Shown here: positions 23,516 through 30,331 of the stretch, one piece after another | How positions within the stretch are numbered: position 1 is the first letter of the stretch | Layout of the letters: every line of letters begins with the position of its first letter | Virus record (IMG/VR): IMGVR_UViG_3300009506_000111 | Coordinates: 1 to 36,380 of that record | Length of the DNA stretch: 36,380 nt | Strand: one strand, 5' to 3' | Origin: a virus | The notes under the pieces: model-generated | Seen by the model: the letters and a program-made list of their open reading frames with translations, nothing else | Databases searched by the model: none | What the model was told of the DNA's origin: nothing | Translations under genes and position numbers: made by a program

Positions 23516-24177
23516 GGCGGGGTCTCCGGTCCGGGCTGCGGGGCCAGCGCAGCGGCCGGAGGAGCCGGCTGCTGCGGCTGCGCGGGGGCCTGCTGCGCGA
23601 AGGGGTTCGGCGCGGCCGTCGGGGTCTGCTGCTGCGACTGCGCGGGGAACGGCGAGGCGGCCGCAGGGGTGGCCTGTACCGGGTCGGGCCGGTAGTACGC
23701 GGCGTCGCCCTGCTGCATCCGCCAGGCGAACCACTGCTTGACCTGCGCGAGCTGTTCGGGGGTCGGGTCGGACAGCCGCCACATCGGGTTGCCCTTGACC
23801 GTCTCGGTCGCGAGCACGCCGACGATGCCCGGGAAGCCCGGCACGCCGACCTTGTCGCCCAGCCGGCTGACGAACCACTTCTGCGACATGAACATGTCGC
23901 GCATGACCTGCCCGGGGCCGATCGGCGGGGTGAGCGGCTTCTGCCCGCCCATCTTGTCGATGATCGCCGGGATCGGCGCGCCGTCCAGGAACGTGACGTC
24001 GCAGGTCAGCCGGGTGTGCGGGGTGGGCTGCTTCTCGGTCACCACGTTGTCCTGGCGGCCGCGGGGGAGGATGTGCAGGAGCCTGCCGCTGAGCTGCGCG
24101 AGGGATGGGTACCCACCGCCACCGCTGCTGGGGAGCTGGCTCGGCAGGGTGAAGTCGTCGTAGGTCATCTGCGTCAT
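23503..24177 (-). CDS. Possible ssDNA-binding (OB-fold-like) accessory protein
   Basis: 224 residues from ATG 24177 with GAAAGG upstream; the next ATG is 9 nt downstream. The body has YPSLAQLSGRLLHILPRG, LTCDVTFLDGAPIPAII, MRDMFMSQKWFVSRLGD and IVGVLATETVKGNPMW. This strand pattern resembles proteins annotated as ssDNA-binding or replication accessory in actinophages. The last ~65 residues are a disordered Pro/Gln/Ala-rich tail ending PPWLR, comparable in layout to SSB tails but not acidic. Context with nuclease and helicase supports a DNA-metabolism role. Confidence 0.5.
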   Translation of the reverse strand: MTQMTYDDFTLPSQLPSSGGGGYPSLAQLSGRLLHILPRGRQDNVVTEKQPTPHTRLTCDVTFLDGAPIPAIIDKMGGQKPLTPPIGPGQVMRDMFMSQKWFVSRLGDKVGVPGFPGIVGVLATETVKGNPMWRLSDPTPEQLAQVKQWFAWRMQQGDAAYYRPDPVQATPAAASPFPAQSQQQTPTAAPNPFAQQAPAQPQQPAPPAAALAPQPGPETPPWLR

Positions 24178-24224
24178 GTCGGGGGACCTTTCGGGGTCGG
24201 GTTGTCGGTTGGGGTGTGGTCCCG

Positions 24225-24260
24225 CCGCACCGGAGGCCCTTCCCCGAGCCCCCGGTGCGG
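24225..24260 (-). promoter_or_regulatory. Leader hairpin of the ssDNA-binding candidate
   Basis: A 9-bp perfect stem (CCGCACCGG with CCGGTGCGG, 18-nt loop) falls in the ~85-nt leader between promoter C and ATG 24177. It could be an attenuator or a translational element; no riboswitch family is recognised. Confidence 0.45.
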
Positions 24261-24267
24261 ACACTGC

Positions 24268-24297
24268 ATCGTACTCGTATCTGTCTACAGTTGTCTA
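24268..24297 (-). promoter_or_regulatory. Tandem-hexamer promoter C (reverse strand)
   Basis: Minus strand: TAGACA, N4, TAGACA, N8, TACGAT. Both hexamers are exact. It overlaps the last codon of the upstream gene. It should give a leadered mRNA, unlike sites A, B, E and F. Confidence 0.72.
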
Positions 24298-24567
24298 CGA
24301 CGTCCACCATGACGACAGCGTCTCGTCGTACTGCCGCTGCGCATCGTCTCCGCACTGCTCGCAGACCGCCTCACCTTCGTGCATCCGAATCGTGTCCCCT
24401 TCGAAGATGGTGGACCCACATGAGGCGCAGTTGCTGTCCCATCCTGCGGTGAACGGCCGAGACGGTGCGGATCCGAGGGGCGCTGGTTTCGGCTCGCCGC
24501 GGTGATCCGGACACGCGCACTGATCGGGAAGGAGGTCAGTGCGCGTGCACCGCTCGACCTTGATCAT
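24295..24567 (-). CDS. Zinc-ribbon protein
   Basis: 90 residues, ATG overlapping the nuclease stop by 4 bp (24564-24567). Cys pairs CASC (47-50) and CEQC (69-72) around TIFEGDTIRMHEGE form a zinc ribbon. Two further Cys lie in CTRTDLLPDQCAC (7-19). Such small ribbons occur beside actinophage nucleases and may bind DNA or a protein partner. The acidic, Trp-ending C-terminus is TLSSWWTS. Confidence 0.7.
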   Translation of the reverse strand: MIKVERCTRTDLLPDQCACPDHRGEPKPAPLGSAPSRPFTAGWDSNCASCGSTIFEGDTIRMHEGEAVCEQCGDDAQRQYDETLSSWWTS

Positions 24568-26165
24568 TTCCCCGAGCTCGCGACCGGGATGCCCTGCTCG
24601 ACCCGGGCCCGCGCCGCCGCGCTGTGCTCCTCGCCCCACTCACCCTGGCGCGACTCCCACAGCTTGCCGATCGCCTCCTGCGAGTCTGCCTGAGCGATGA
24701 GGTCGAGCAGGGTCAGGGTCTTCGGCACGTTCATCCACGGCGGCGGGGAGGGCTGCGCGGGGGGCTCGGTGGGCGCCTGGGCCTCACGTGCAAGCCGGTT
24801 GAACGTGTCCTCGGACAGGCGGTTGCACTGCTGGTGCACCGCCGGGCCGCCCTGGAAGATCGGGACCCATCCCCGCGGGTCCGGGCAGGTGCAGTGCAGT
24901 CCGGACTGCAGCGCCTCGGCGACGGTCGTCGGTCGTGGTGGTAGGTCCGGCGCCCCGGCGTCGTCCACAGGCTGTGCATCGGGCTGTGGAGACGGGGTCG
25001 AGGCGCCACCCTTCGGTTCGGGGCAGTGCTTCGCCGTGTGCCCGGGCCGGCGGCAGTTGCTGCAGGTGCGCCGCTTGCGCCCGGACGGGGAGCGCTCTGC
25101 CTCGGCGCGGGAAGCGTCGGCGTGAGCCATAGCATCGGACTCGCTCTGACCGGGCAGGGGCTGGCCGGGCTCCGTGGTGAAGGTCTCGACCGACTCGGCT
25201 ACTGTGGGCTGCGCAGGCGCCAGGGGCCGGTCGGACGGCTGTTCCCCGCGGGTCGATACGGGCCCGCCCGGCGCCTGCCCCTCGCCGCGCACCGGCGCAC
25301 CGACGGGCAGCATCTGTGTGCTCGCGCTGCGCCGTCCGTGCAGCTTCACCGCGATGAGCATGTCGACCCATCCCGTGATCAGGTCGATCTCGTAGAGCTG
25401 TGCCACCCCGTCGCGCACGTGCAGTACGTACCCCGCCGTCCGGTCGATCTCCGGGGGCGTGGAGAACGAGCGGGTGGCCGGGTCGTAGATGTGCGTGCAG
25501 TTCGCGTAGCCCGCGAGCTGTGCGCCGATGATCTGTCGCTTCGCCGCCTCGGCAACCTTGCCCGTCTTGAGATCCCCGACCCGCAGCTTCACCTCGCCGT
25601 CCGGCAGGGTGACCTCCCACAGCGCGTCGAGCCGGCCCGCGTACCCGAGGGTGGCGTGCACGACGACCTGCTCGACGGCGCGCACGCGGATGCCCGCCTG
25701 TCGCAGGCAGGCCAGCGCCAGCGCGAGGTCGGACCCGAGCTGCTCGTCGGCAGGCAGGGCGATCTCCTCGCCCGAGGTGGCCCGCTCCAGCACGCGGTGC
25801 AGGGCCCGGCCGTAGATGCTGGCCGCATCGAGCCCGGCCGCCGCCTTCGCCCCGCGCAGCACCTCGTCCTGCGTCGCCTTGCTCTCCGGGTCGGAGGCCA
25901 GCAGCGCGCGCAGGTCGGCGCGCCGACCGAGCCCGCGCATCACCTCGCGCTCGGTCCAGATCCGCAACCCCTCGTTGCTGGTGAGCGATCCGGTCAGGGT
26001 CGTCACCCGGGTCCAGGGGCGCAGGTCCTCCGGGTCCTCGCCGGGCACGGGGAGCAGGTAGCGTCGGTGCCTGTCGTAGCTGACCCCCGGCACGTACCCG
26101 GGGTCGTCCTCACCGCCGGATCCGCCGGTCTGCGAGGGGAGCAGGAACTCCGTCGATTCGGTCAC
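24564..26165 (-). CDS. Cas4/RecB-family PD-(D/E)XK nuclease fused to a CCHC zinc knuckle
   Basis: 533 residues, GTG 26165 with GAGAGG upstream. The N-terminal ~275 residues have the RecB/Cas4 active site: GRALH (119-123), GRLD (177-180), GDLKTGK (197-203) and QLAGY (216-220). The central ~100 residues are a disordered Pro/Ser-rich linker. Then C-SN-C-RRPG-H-TAKH-C (368-381) is a retroviral-type CX2CX4HX4C knuckle. A second Cys cluster HCTCPDP, a conserved VHQQCNRLS and a C-terminal helical domain (LDLIAQADSQEAIGKLW) follow. No [4Fe-4S] four-Cys set is evident in the nuclease part. It probably trims DNA ends for recombination or replication. Confidence 0.85.
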   Translation of the reverse strand: MTESTEFLLPSQTGGSGGEDDPGYVPGVSYDRHRRYLLPVPGEDPEDLRPWTRVTTLTGSLTSNEGLRIWTEREVMRGLGRRADLRALLASDPESKATQDEVLRGAKAAAGLDAASIYGRALHRVLERATSGEEIALPADEQLGSDLALALACLRQAGIRVRAVEQVVVHATLGYAGRLDALWEVTLPDGEVKLRVGDLKTGKVAEAAKRQIIGAQLAGYANCTHIYDPATRSFSTPPEIDRTAGYVLHVRDGVAQLYEIDLITGWVDMLIAVKLHGRRSASTQMLPVGAPVRGEGQAPGGPVSTRGEQPSDRPLAPAQPTVAESVETFTTEPGQPLPGQSESDAMAHADASRAEAERSPSGRKRRTCSNCRRPGHTAKHCPEPKGGASTPSPQPDAQPVDDAGAPDLPPRPTTVAEALQSGLHCTCPDPRGWVPIFQGGPAVHQQCNRLSEDTFNRLAREAQAPTEPPAQPSPPPWMNVPKTLTLLDLIAQADSQEAIGKLWESRQGEWGEEHSAAARARVEQGIPVASSGK

Positions 26166-26176
26166 TGTGAGCCCTC

Positions 26177-26206
26177 TCTGTTCTGCACGTTGTCCATGAT
26201 TGTCTA
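26177..26206 (-). promoter_or_regulatory. Tandem-hexamer promoter/operator D (reverse strand)
   Basis: Minus strand: TAGACA, N4, TGGACA, N8, AACAGA. The hexamer pair is clear but the -10 box at the family spacing is poor, so this may act more as an operator. It precedes the nuclease gene by 11 nt and lies in the 49-bp gap after the helicase gene. Confidence 0.6.
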
Positions 26207-26214
26207 CCGTAGCA

Positions 26215-27894
26215 CTACCCGCCGAGCGCCCGTGTCGCCAGGGCGGTGCTGATCGCGTCGCTCACCTGTCCCTTCGTCGGCCGCTCGGGCAGGCGTGCGC
26301 CGAGCGAGTGCGCGTAGGCGAGCGCGTTCGGGCGGGGTCCGTCGCGCCGCCACGGCGCCTTGCGCCCGGCGCCGATCGCCCCGAGCTCGCGCTGCAGGCG
26401 ACCCGCGTAGCCTTCCGCCTGATCCATCGCCCACTCCAGCGTCATGCCCGCGGCCAGGCACTGCGCGCTCCCTGCCGGGGCCTTGCTGCCGGTGACCCCG
26501 ATCATCCACAGCCCCGGAGCGTCCGCGTCCGGCCACAGGAACACGAGCCAGTCGCCGACCGGCAGGAACCACGTCCCGGCCGGGGTCTGCAGCCACACCG
26601 AGACCCGATCGCCGAACAGGTCCACGTCACGGATCACGCGCCGCCCGGTGACCGGATCGAGTTCTCCGGCCATCACCGCGGCCCGGCGCTCCGCCTCGTC
26701 GAGCATCTCGTCAGCAGCGGTGAGCAGGGACTGCCCGTCCTTCGGCTCGACCTTCGTCGTGACGCTCAGATCCGCCATCGTGGCCAGGCGGTGATTGCCG
26801 GTGGCGCCGACGACGTCGATCAGCAGCGCGTCGTGCTTCGGGGCGAACCCGGGGACCGGCAGATGCCAGGGGCGCAGCACCCGCCCGGCCATCTGCACGT
26901 ACAGCGGAGCTGACTGCGTCGGCCGGGCGATCACCGCGGCGCTTGCCTGCGGCATGTCGAACCCCTCGGTGAGCACCATCACCGAGGACAGCATCTGCAG
27001 CCGGCCGCGCCGGTACGCTTCGTAGACCCGGGCCCGCTCGTCCGGTGGGGTGCTGCCGGTGATGACCGCGGTCGGCACACCAACCGCTGCATAGGCGGCG
27101 GCTCCGGCGTGAGCGGTGTCCACCGTCGGCCAGAACGTGATGCCCTGCCGGTCCGATGCCAGCTCGACGTAGGACTGCGCCACGTGCTCCGGCGCGTCCG
27201 CCGCCTGCAGCTCCTCGCCGAGGGCTCGGTCGCCGTAGTCTCCCGCGGTGCGCCTGACCTGCCGCAGGTCGAGCCCGGCAAGCTCCACCCGCTTGCCGAC
27301 CACGTCGACAAGCCAGCCGTGCCGGATGCCGTGCAGGATGTCCCGCTGGAGCACGACCTCCTGCCAGATGTCCCCGAGGTGTGCGTCGTCGGAGCGGGCC
27401 AGCGTCGCGGAGAATCCGGCCACCGGCACTCCGGGCGAGGAGAAGGCGCCGAAGTGCCGTAGTACGGACACGTAGGTCGGGGCCGTGGCGTGGTGCGCCT
27501 CGTCGACCACGATCAGTCCTACGTCGCGGATCCGTTCCCGGCGCCGCGGGTTGGCCAGCGTCTGCACCGAGGCCACCACGACCCGGGCATCGGTCTCGTC
27601 CCAGATGTTCTGCACCCGGCCGACCGACGTCGTCGGGTCGACGCTGTGGGTCTTCGCCACCGCCTGCACCGCGAGCTCGTCACGATGTACCAGCACCAGC
27701 ATCCGGCCGCGCTCACCGAGCACCGGATCGCGCAGAGAGGGGTGCGCGAACACCACCGTCTTGCCGGCGCCGGTCGGCAGCACCACGGCCGCGCGGGAAG
27801 ACACCCCCGTTCCGGTACCGCGTTCTCGTCCGGCCCACGCGGCGTGCAGTCCGGCGATCGCGTCGCGCTGGTAGTCGCGCAGCTCGATGCTCAC
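26215..27894 (-). CDS. Superfamily 2 DNA/RNA helicase
   Basis: 559 residues from GTG 27894, chosen for its GTGA overlap with the upstream stop. Motifs in order: Q-like ELRDYQRDAI, Walker A LPTGAGKT (about 39-46), II VDEAHH (130-135), III FSATL (about 161), IV-V region ITGSTPPDE and VLTEGFDMP, VI QMAGRVLRP (334-342). A C-terminal ~170-residue extension contains TWFLPVGDWLVFLWP and NALAYAHSLGARLP, common in actinophage DEAH helicases. It probably works with the downstream nuclease in recombination or replication. Confidence 0.9.
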   Translation of the reverse strand: MSIELRDYQRDAIAGLHAAWAGRERGTGTGVSSRAAVVLPTGAGKTVVFAHPSLRDPVLGERGRMLVLVHRDELAVQAVAKTHSVDPTTSVGRVQNIWDETDARVVVASVQTLANPRRRERIRDVGLIVVDEAHHATAPTYVSVLRHFGAFSSPGVPVAGFSATLARSDDAHLGDIWQEVVLQRDILHGIRHGWLVDVVGKRVELAGLDLRQVRRTAGDYGDRALGEELQAADAPEHVAQSYVELASDRQGITFWPTVDTAHAGAAAYAAVGVPTAVITGSTPPDERARVYEAYRRGRLQMLSSVMVLTEGFDMPQASAAVIARPTQSAPLYVQMAGRVLRPWHLPVPGFAPKHDALLIDVVGATGNHRLATMADLSVTTKVEPKDGQSLLTAADEMLDEAERRAAVMAGELDPVTGRRVIRDVDLFGDRVSVWLQTPAGTWFLPVGDWLVFLWPDADAPGLWMIGVTGSKAPAGSAQCLAAGMTLEWAMDQAEGYAGRLQRELGAIGAGRKAPWRRDGPRPNALAYAHSLGARLPERPTKGQVSDAISTALATRALGG

Positions 27895-28157
27895 AGCACC
27901 CCCAGCAACCGCAGGGCCCACCGCCCGATGAGCACGAGCGAGGTGACCATCAGGAGCGCTGACACCGCGAACCCGGCGAACACGCCGACGCGCTCACCCG
28001 CCCGGTACGCCGGACTGCGCGGGGCGACGCGGGCGGGAGCGGGCGGGGCGCACTCGGCGCACACGCAGAACAGGCCACCACCGAGGTGCACGAGTCGGGT
28101 CGCCGGGCGCACGAGGCAGGACTCGCACGGACCGAAGATGTTATCGAGCCAGTTCAT
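27891..28157 (-). CDS. Small zinc-binding membrane protein
   Basis: 88 residues. N-terminal Cys pairs CESC (11-14) and CVCAEC (31-36) look like a zinc site. A Pro/Arg linker follows, then one membrane helix at about 57-80 (VGVFAGFAVSALLMVTSLVL) and a short basic end. The ribosome site GAGTGAGG is upstream of ATG 28157. It overlaps the helicase start by 4 bp, so translation is coupled. Function unknown. Confidence 0.65.
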   Translation of the reverse strand: MNWLDNIFGPCESCLVRPATRLVHLGGGLFCVCAECAPPAPARVAPRSPAYRAGERVGVFAGFAVSALLMVTSLVLIGRWALRLLGVL

Positions 28158-28196
28158 CTCAGCACCTCACTCCAGTCTGCCCGGGATGAATGATGG

Positions 28197-28712
28197 TCAC
28201 GTGACTGCCACCTGACGACGCCTGCGAATTCCGATCAGGACGGATGCCAGGACTACACCGTAAGTCTTGCCGAGGACTTGACCGGGCATGAATGCGAATG
28301 ACCCGAACGCGAGTTGTAGAAACACGGCTGAGTCAAGCAGTGCCCCGATGATTCCGCCGACGAGGACAGCCAGGGACCAGCGCGGGGTGATCCATGTGAA
28401 CAGCGCAAAGTCAGCGAGTTCACTGATTGCGAAGGCTGCGGCGGAGGCGGTTGCGATCCGGGGGTCGGCGATGGCGTACGAGAGGACGATCCCGACGGCG
28501 AGCCAGGCGAGGGCGATCCGCTTGCCGGCGGCCCACTGTAGCCAGTCCCGTGCCACCAGAGCTGGTCCGATCAGGAACACGCCAGCCGGGGCGACTGTGC
28601 CAAGGCCGGCCGGGATGACCCCCCATCGAGCGATGGCGTAGTTCGCGCCGACGATGCAGCTGACGTAAACCACAGCAGCGGCTAGGCTTGAGACAATCCT
28701 GATGCGACTCAC
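28197..28712 (-). CDS. YhhQ/VUT-family transporter, probable 7-deazaguanine precursor importer
   Basis: 171 residues with about five or six membrane helices: [52 protein letters not shown], the helix with the family signature [32 protein letters not shown] and the last one near [12 protein letters not shown]. YhhQ (QueT-like VUT family) imports preQ0/preQ1-type bases. Its GTG overlaps the stop of the DpdA-like gene (GTGA), so both are made together. GC is about 58 percent, below the genome. Confidence 0.8.
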   Translation of the reverse strand: MSRIRIVSSLAAAVVYVSCIVGANYAIARWGVIPAGLGTVAPAGVFLIGPALVARDWLQWAAGKRIALAWLAVGIVLSYAIADPRIATASAAAFAISELADFALFTWITPRWSLAVLVGGIIGALLDSAVFLQLAFGSFAFMPGQVLGKTYGVVLASVLIGIRRRRQVAVT

Positions 28713-29464
28713 GAGAGAATTCCGTTCAGAAGGTTGTCACGCCACTTCAGTGCCCATTGCATACAATTTCCGCAATTCTTGTGAGTACAACTAACTGACG
28801 CTCGGTTACTGCCCCTGCCGTTCCATCGTCCATTTCTCGACCAGGCAAGGGAATCGGCAGAAGCTAGATACTGCGCGCCGTCCCTAAGTCCAAGGGCCTT
28901 TACTCCGTAACCATGAAGCTGCAACCCTAGACCGCTCAACCGATAGAACAGATCGGTTATCTCCGGAGTCCCCTGTCGGCGACATACCGACCCAACTCCA
29001 ACCAGCGGGAGACTGGCAAGGTCGACACTTTCCCGTGCGTACATGTCTGCGCAACGGAAGTAGTCGTCAGTAGAGAACCCCTGAAGTACCGGAATGAATC
29101 CGAGCGAATCATCAAGCTCCATTAAGTCAAGGTAGTTACGAACCGTCAGCTTCTGGTGGTCCTCGACACCGAGTCCCGTTTTTCGCAGAACGCTAGGTTC
29201 ACACATCCAATCCTGCGGGCTCGCCCACTCCATCATTCCTATTTCCCGATCGTAGCGACGCACAGCCGCTACGTAATCACGTACCGATGTCTGCCAACCC
29301 CCGAACTGTCCCACCTCAGTAAAACCGCCGGAATCAAGGGCCCAGTTGGTCGTTGCCCGCCGCCACGATCCTTGACGCTTCAGTCGCCGATGCGAAATGA
29401 ACAACGGAACATCATTTAGGAGATGAAGCCATGAGATTTCGTGTGTCCCGAGATAGAACCTCAC
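28709..29464 (-). CDS. dpdA: DpdA-like 7-deazaguanine DNA transglycosylase
   Basis: 251 residues from GTG 29464 with GGGAG 7 nt upstream. TGT-fold (tRNA-guanine transglycosylase) protein: LDSGGFTEV with Asp44, [10 protein letters not shown] (81-90), VLQG (126-129), LVGVGSV (154-160), GVKALGL (187-193) and SADSLAWS with Asp204, a candidate nucleophile. A C-terminal zinc-site Cys cluster is C226, C231, C234. It lacks the tRNA-binding size of Tgt (about 370 residues) and matches the shorter phage DpdA set, which exchange guanine in DNA for a 7-deazaguanine. GC is about 50 percent against about 70 percent around it, so it was probably acquired. Confidence 0.82.
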   Translation of the reverse strand: MRFYLGTHEISWLHLLNDVPLFISHRRLKRQGSWRRATTNWALDSGGFTEVGQFGGWQTSVRDYVAAVRRYDREIGMMEWASPQDWMCEPSVLRKTGLGVEDHQKLTVRNYLDLMELDDSLGFIPVLQGFSTDDYFRCADMYARESVDLASLPLVGVGSVCRRQGTPEITDLFYRLSGLGLQLHGYGVKALGLRDGAQYLASADSLAWSRNGRWNGRGSNRASVSCTHKNCGNCMQWALKWRDNLLNGILS

Positions 29465-29559
29465 CGCAGGACTCCCATCAATCGGGTCCCGATCCACTGT
29501 GTGTAAGCAGGCGGCAGTGCGTCGCGCACGCCGAGGTGATCGGTGGACCCTACGGTCAC
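29461..29559 (-). CDS. 32-residue peptide like the C-terminus of a cytosine-5 DNA methyltransferase
   Basis: GTG overlaps the previous stop and TGA overlaps the dpdA start, each as GTGA, so the frame fills the whole gap between the two genes. The product contains VRDALPPAYTQWIGTRLMGV. The R(D/E)A(I/L/V)PPAYTxxIG pattern is familiar to me from the C-terminal helix of Dcm-type C5 methyltransferases. No catalytic domain is present upstream. It could be a gene remnant, or a small protein kept for its own use. The similarity is from memory and needs a profile search. Confidence 0.55.
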   Translation of the reverse strand: MTVGSTDHLGVRDALPPAYTQWIGTRLMGVLR

Positions 29560-29897
29560 GACAGCACCGCTTTCGGGTCCGCCAACACATCGAAGGCTCG
29601 CTTCATGGTGATGCGGGAGTCACTCCCGCGGGCCCAGGGAGCTCGTGACACACTGAGGATCAGGGACCAGCTCTTGCCGCCGATAATCGAGATGAACACG
29701 TGCCGGTCATAGGTCTCGCCGGCCCACAGCGCAAAGCGACCGTGGATGCCCGGATTGCGCGCCCAGTCAGGCGTCGGCAGGTCACGCTCGGTGTAGCGGA
29801 TCACGTACCCGTGAGCCTCGGGAACCCGTACCCAGATTCCGGAGTCGAGCGCGGTCTGAATCGCTTCCTTCAGTCGTCGCTGCGTCATCGTTGTCAT
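29556..29897 (-). CDS. 113-residue protein of unknown function
   Basis: Start ATG 29897 with GGGAG 7 nt upstream; the upstream frame has no better site. It reads as an N-terminal helix MTQRRLKEAIQTALDSG, then mixed alpha/beta (WVRVPEAHGYVIRYTERD, GRFALWAGETYDRHVFISII, KSWSLILSVSRAPW) ending in a helix (RAFDVLADPKAVL). I do not recognise the family. It heads the dpdA operon after a short upstream frame. Confidence 0.6.
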   Translation of the reverse strand: MTTMTQRRLKEAIQTALDSGIWVRVPEAHGYVIRYTERDLPTPDWARNPGIHGRFALWAGETYDRHVFISIIGGKSWSLILSVSRAPWARGSDSRITMKRAFDVLADPKAVLS

Positions 29898-29947
29898 CGC
29901 GGCTCTCCCAACCCCCAGCGCGCTGCCTCGTGCTCGGTCATGGTCAT
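29894..29947 (-). CDS. Possible 17-residue leader peptide
   Basis: ATG ACC ATG ACC GAG ... reads MTMTEHEAARWGLGEPR and ends in a TGA overlapping the next ATG (29895-29897). The leader carries the next gene's Shine-Dalgarno, so translation of the leader would govern access to it. A weak GAAGGG precedes it. Short and speculative. Confidence 0.35.
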   Translation of the reverse strand: MTMTEHEAARWGLGEPR

Positions 29948-29967
29948 GAGCCCTTCGTCGTGGAGGG

Positions 29968-30010
29968 GAGCACCGCGCGGGTTGGGGGGTCGCGTCACCG
30001 CGCGGTGCTC
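29968..30010. promoter_or_regulatory. Perfect 13-bp hairpin in the divergent region upstream of the dpdA operon
   Basis: GAGCACCGCGCGG and CCGCGCGGTGCTC pair perfectly around a 17-nt loop containing a run of six G. It lies in the leader of the leftward operon, between site E and the 17-residue frame, and could attenuate it. I could not match it to a preQ1 riboswitch, which is much smaller and A-rich in its tail. Confidence 0.55.
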
Positions 30011-30033
30011 CGTGCCACCTCACGGTACACGGG

Positions 30034-30064
30034 TAGACATCCATAGACAACCCCCTGATAGAGT
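30034..30064 (+). promoter_or_regulatory. Tandem-hexamer leaderless promoter E
   Basis: TAGACA, N4, TAGACA, N9, TAGAGT, then GTCCTC and ATG 30071. The -10 box is 6 nt from the start codon, so the mRNA should be leaderless. On the other strand the same DNA offers TTGTCT, N17, TACCGT for the leftward operon, so it may be a divergent control region. Confidence 0.75.
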
Positions 30065-30070
30065 GTCCTC

Positions 30071-30331
30071 ATGACGAGCGAGCGCAAGCGGAACAAGCGG
30101 AGGCGCGCGGTGCTGGACGCGCTCGCGGCCGCACCCGAGTACCTGACCCGGCGACAGGCCGCGCATGTCGCGGGGACCACCGAGCGCACCATCGACCGGT
30201 GGCGCGACGACGGGATCCTGCGCACCTACAGGCACCGGGGATCCTCGCGGGGACACCTCGTGATGGTCTCGCGGGATGAGCTACGCGCGCACCTGATCCC
30301 GCAGCCGGCGCCGGAGAGCGTTTCGCGGTGA
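30071..30331 (+). CDS. Helix-turn-helix regulator (excisionase/MerR-like)
   Basis: 86 residues. A very basic N-terminus (SERKRNKRRRAV) precedes EYLTRRQAAHVAGTTERTID (23-42), RWRDDGILRTYRHRG and RDELRAHL, the HTH_17 excisionase-type pattern with a one-turn wing. It is first gene of the rightward early block and lies just behind promoter E, so it may regulate that promoter and perhaps the other sites of the family. No integrase is present to make it a true excisionase. Confidence 0.8.
   Translation: MTSERKRNKRRRAVLDALAAAPEYLTRRQAAHVAGTTERTIDRWRDDGILRTYRHRGSSRGHLVMVSRDELRAHLIPQPAPESVSR

Noticed and set aside
23263-24312. A 349-residue plus-strand frame opposite the ssDNA-binding candidate
   Set aside because: Gly/Arg low complexity, antisense to a frame with a ribosome site, promoter C and a plausible protein.
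24564-26165. Cas4 of a CRISPR system
   Set aside because: Only the nuclease fold is shared. There is no array, cas1 or cas2, and stand-alone Cas4/RecB-type nucleases are common in phages.
29898-30070. preQ1 riboswitch before the dpdA operon
   Set aside because: The region has a G-rich 13-bp hairpin but not the small H-type pseudoknot with A-rich tail, so no riboswitch is called.
30071-30331. Excisionase implying a temperate integrating phage
   Set aside because: The HTH type fits, but no integrase, attP core or partition genes were found; it is left as a regulator.
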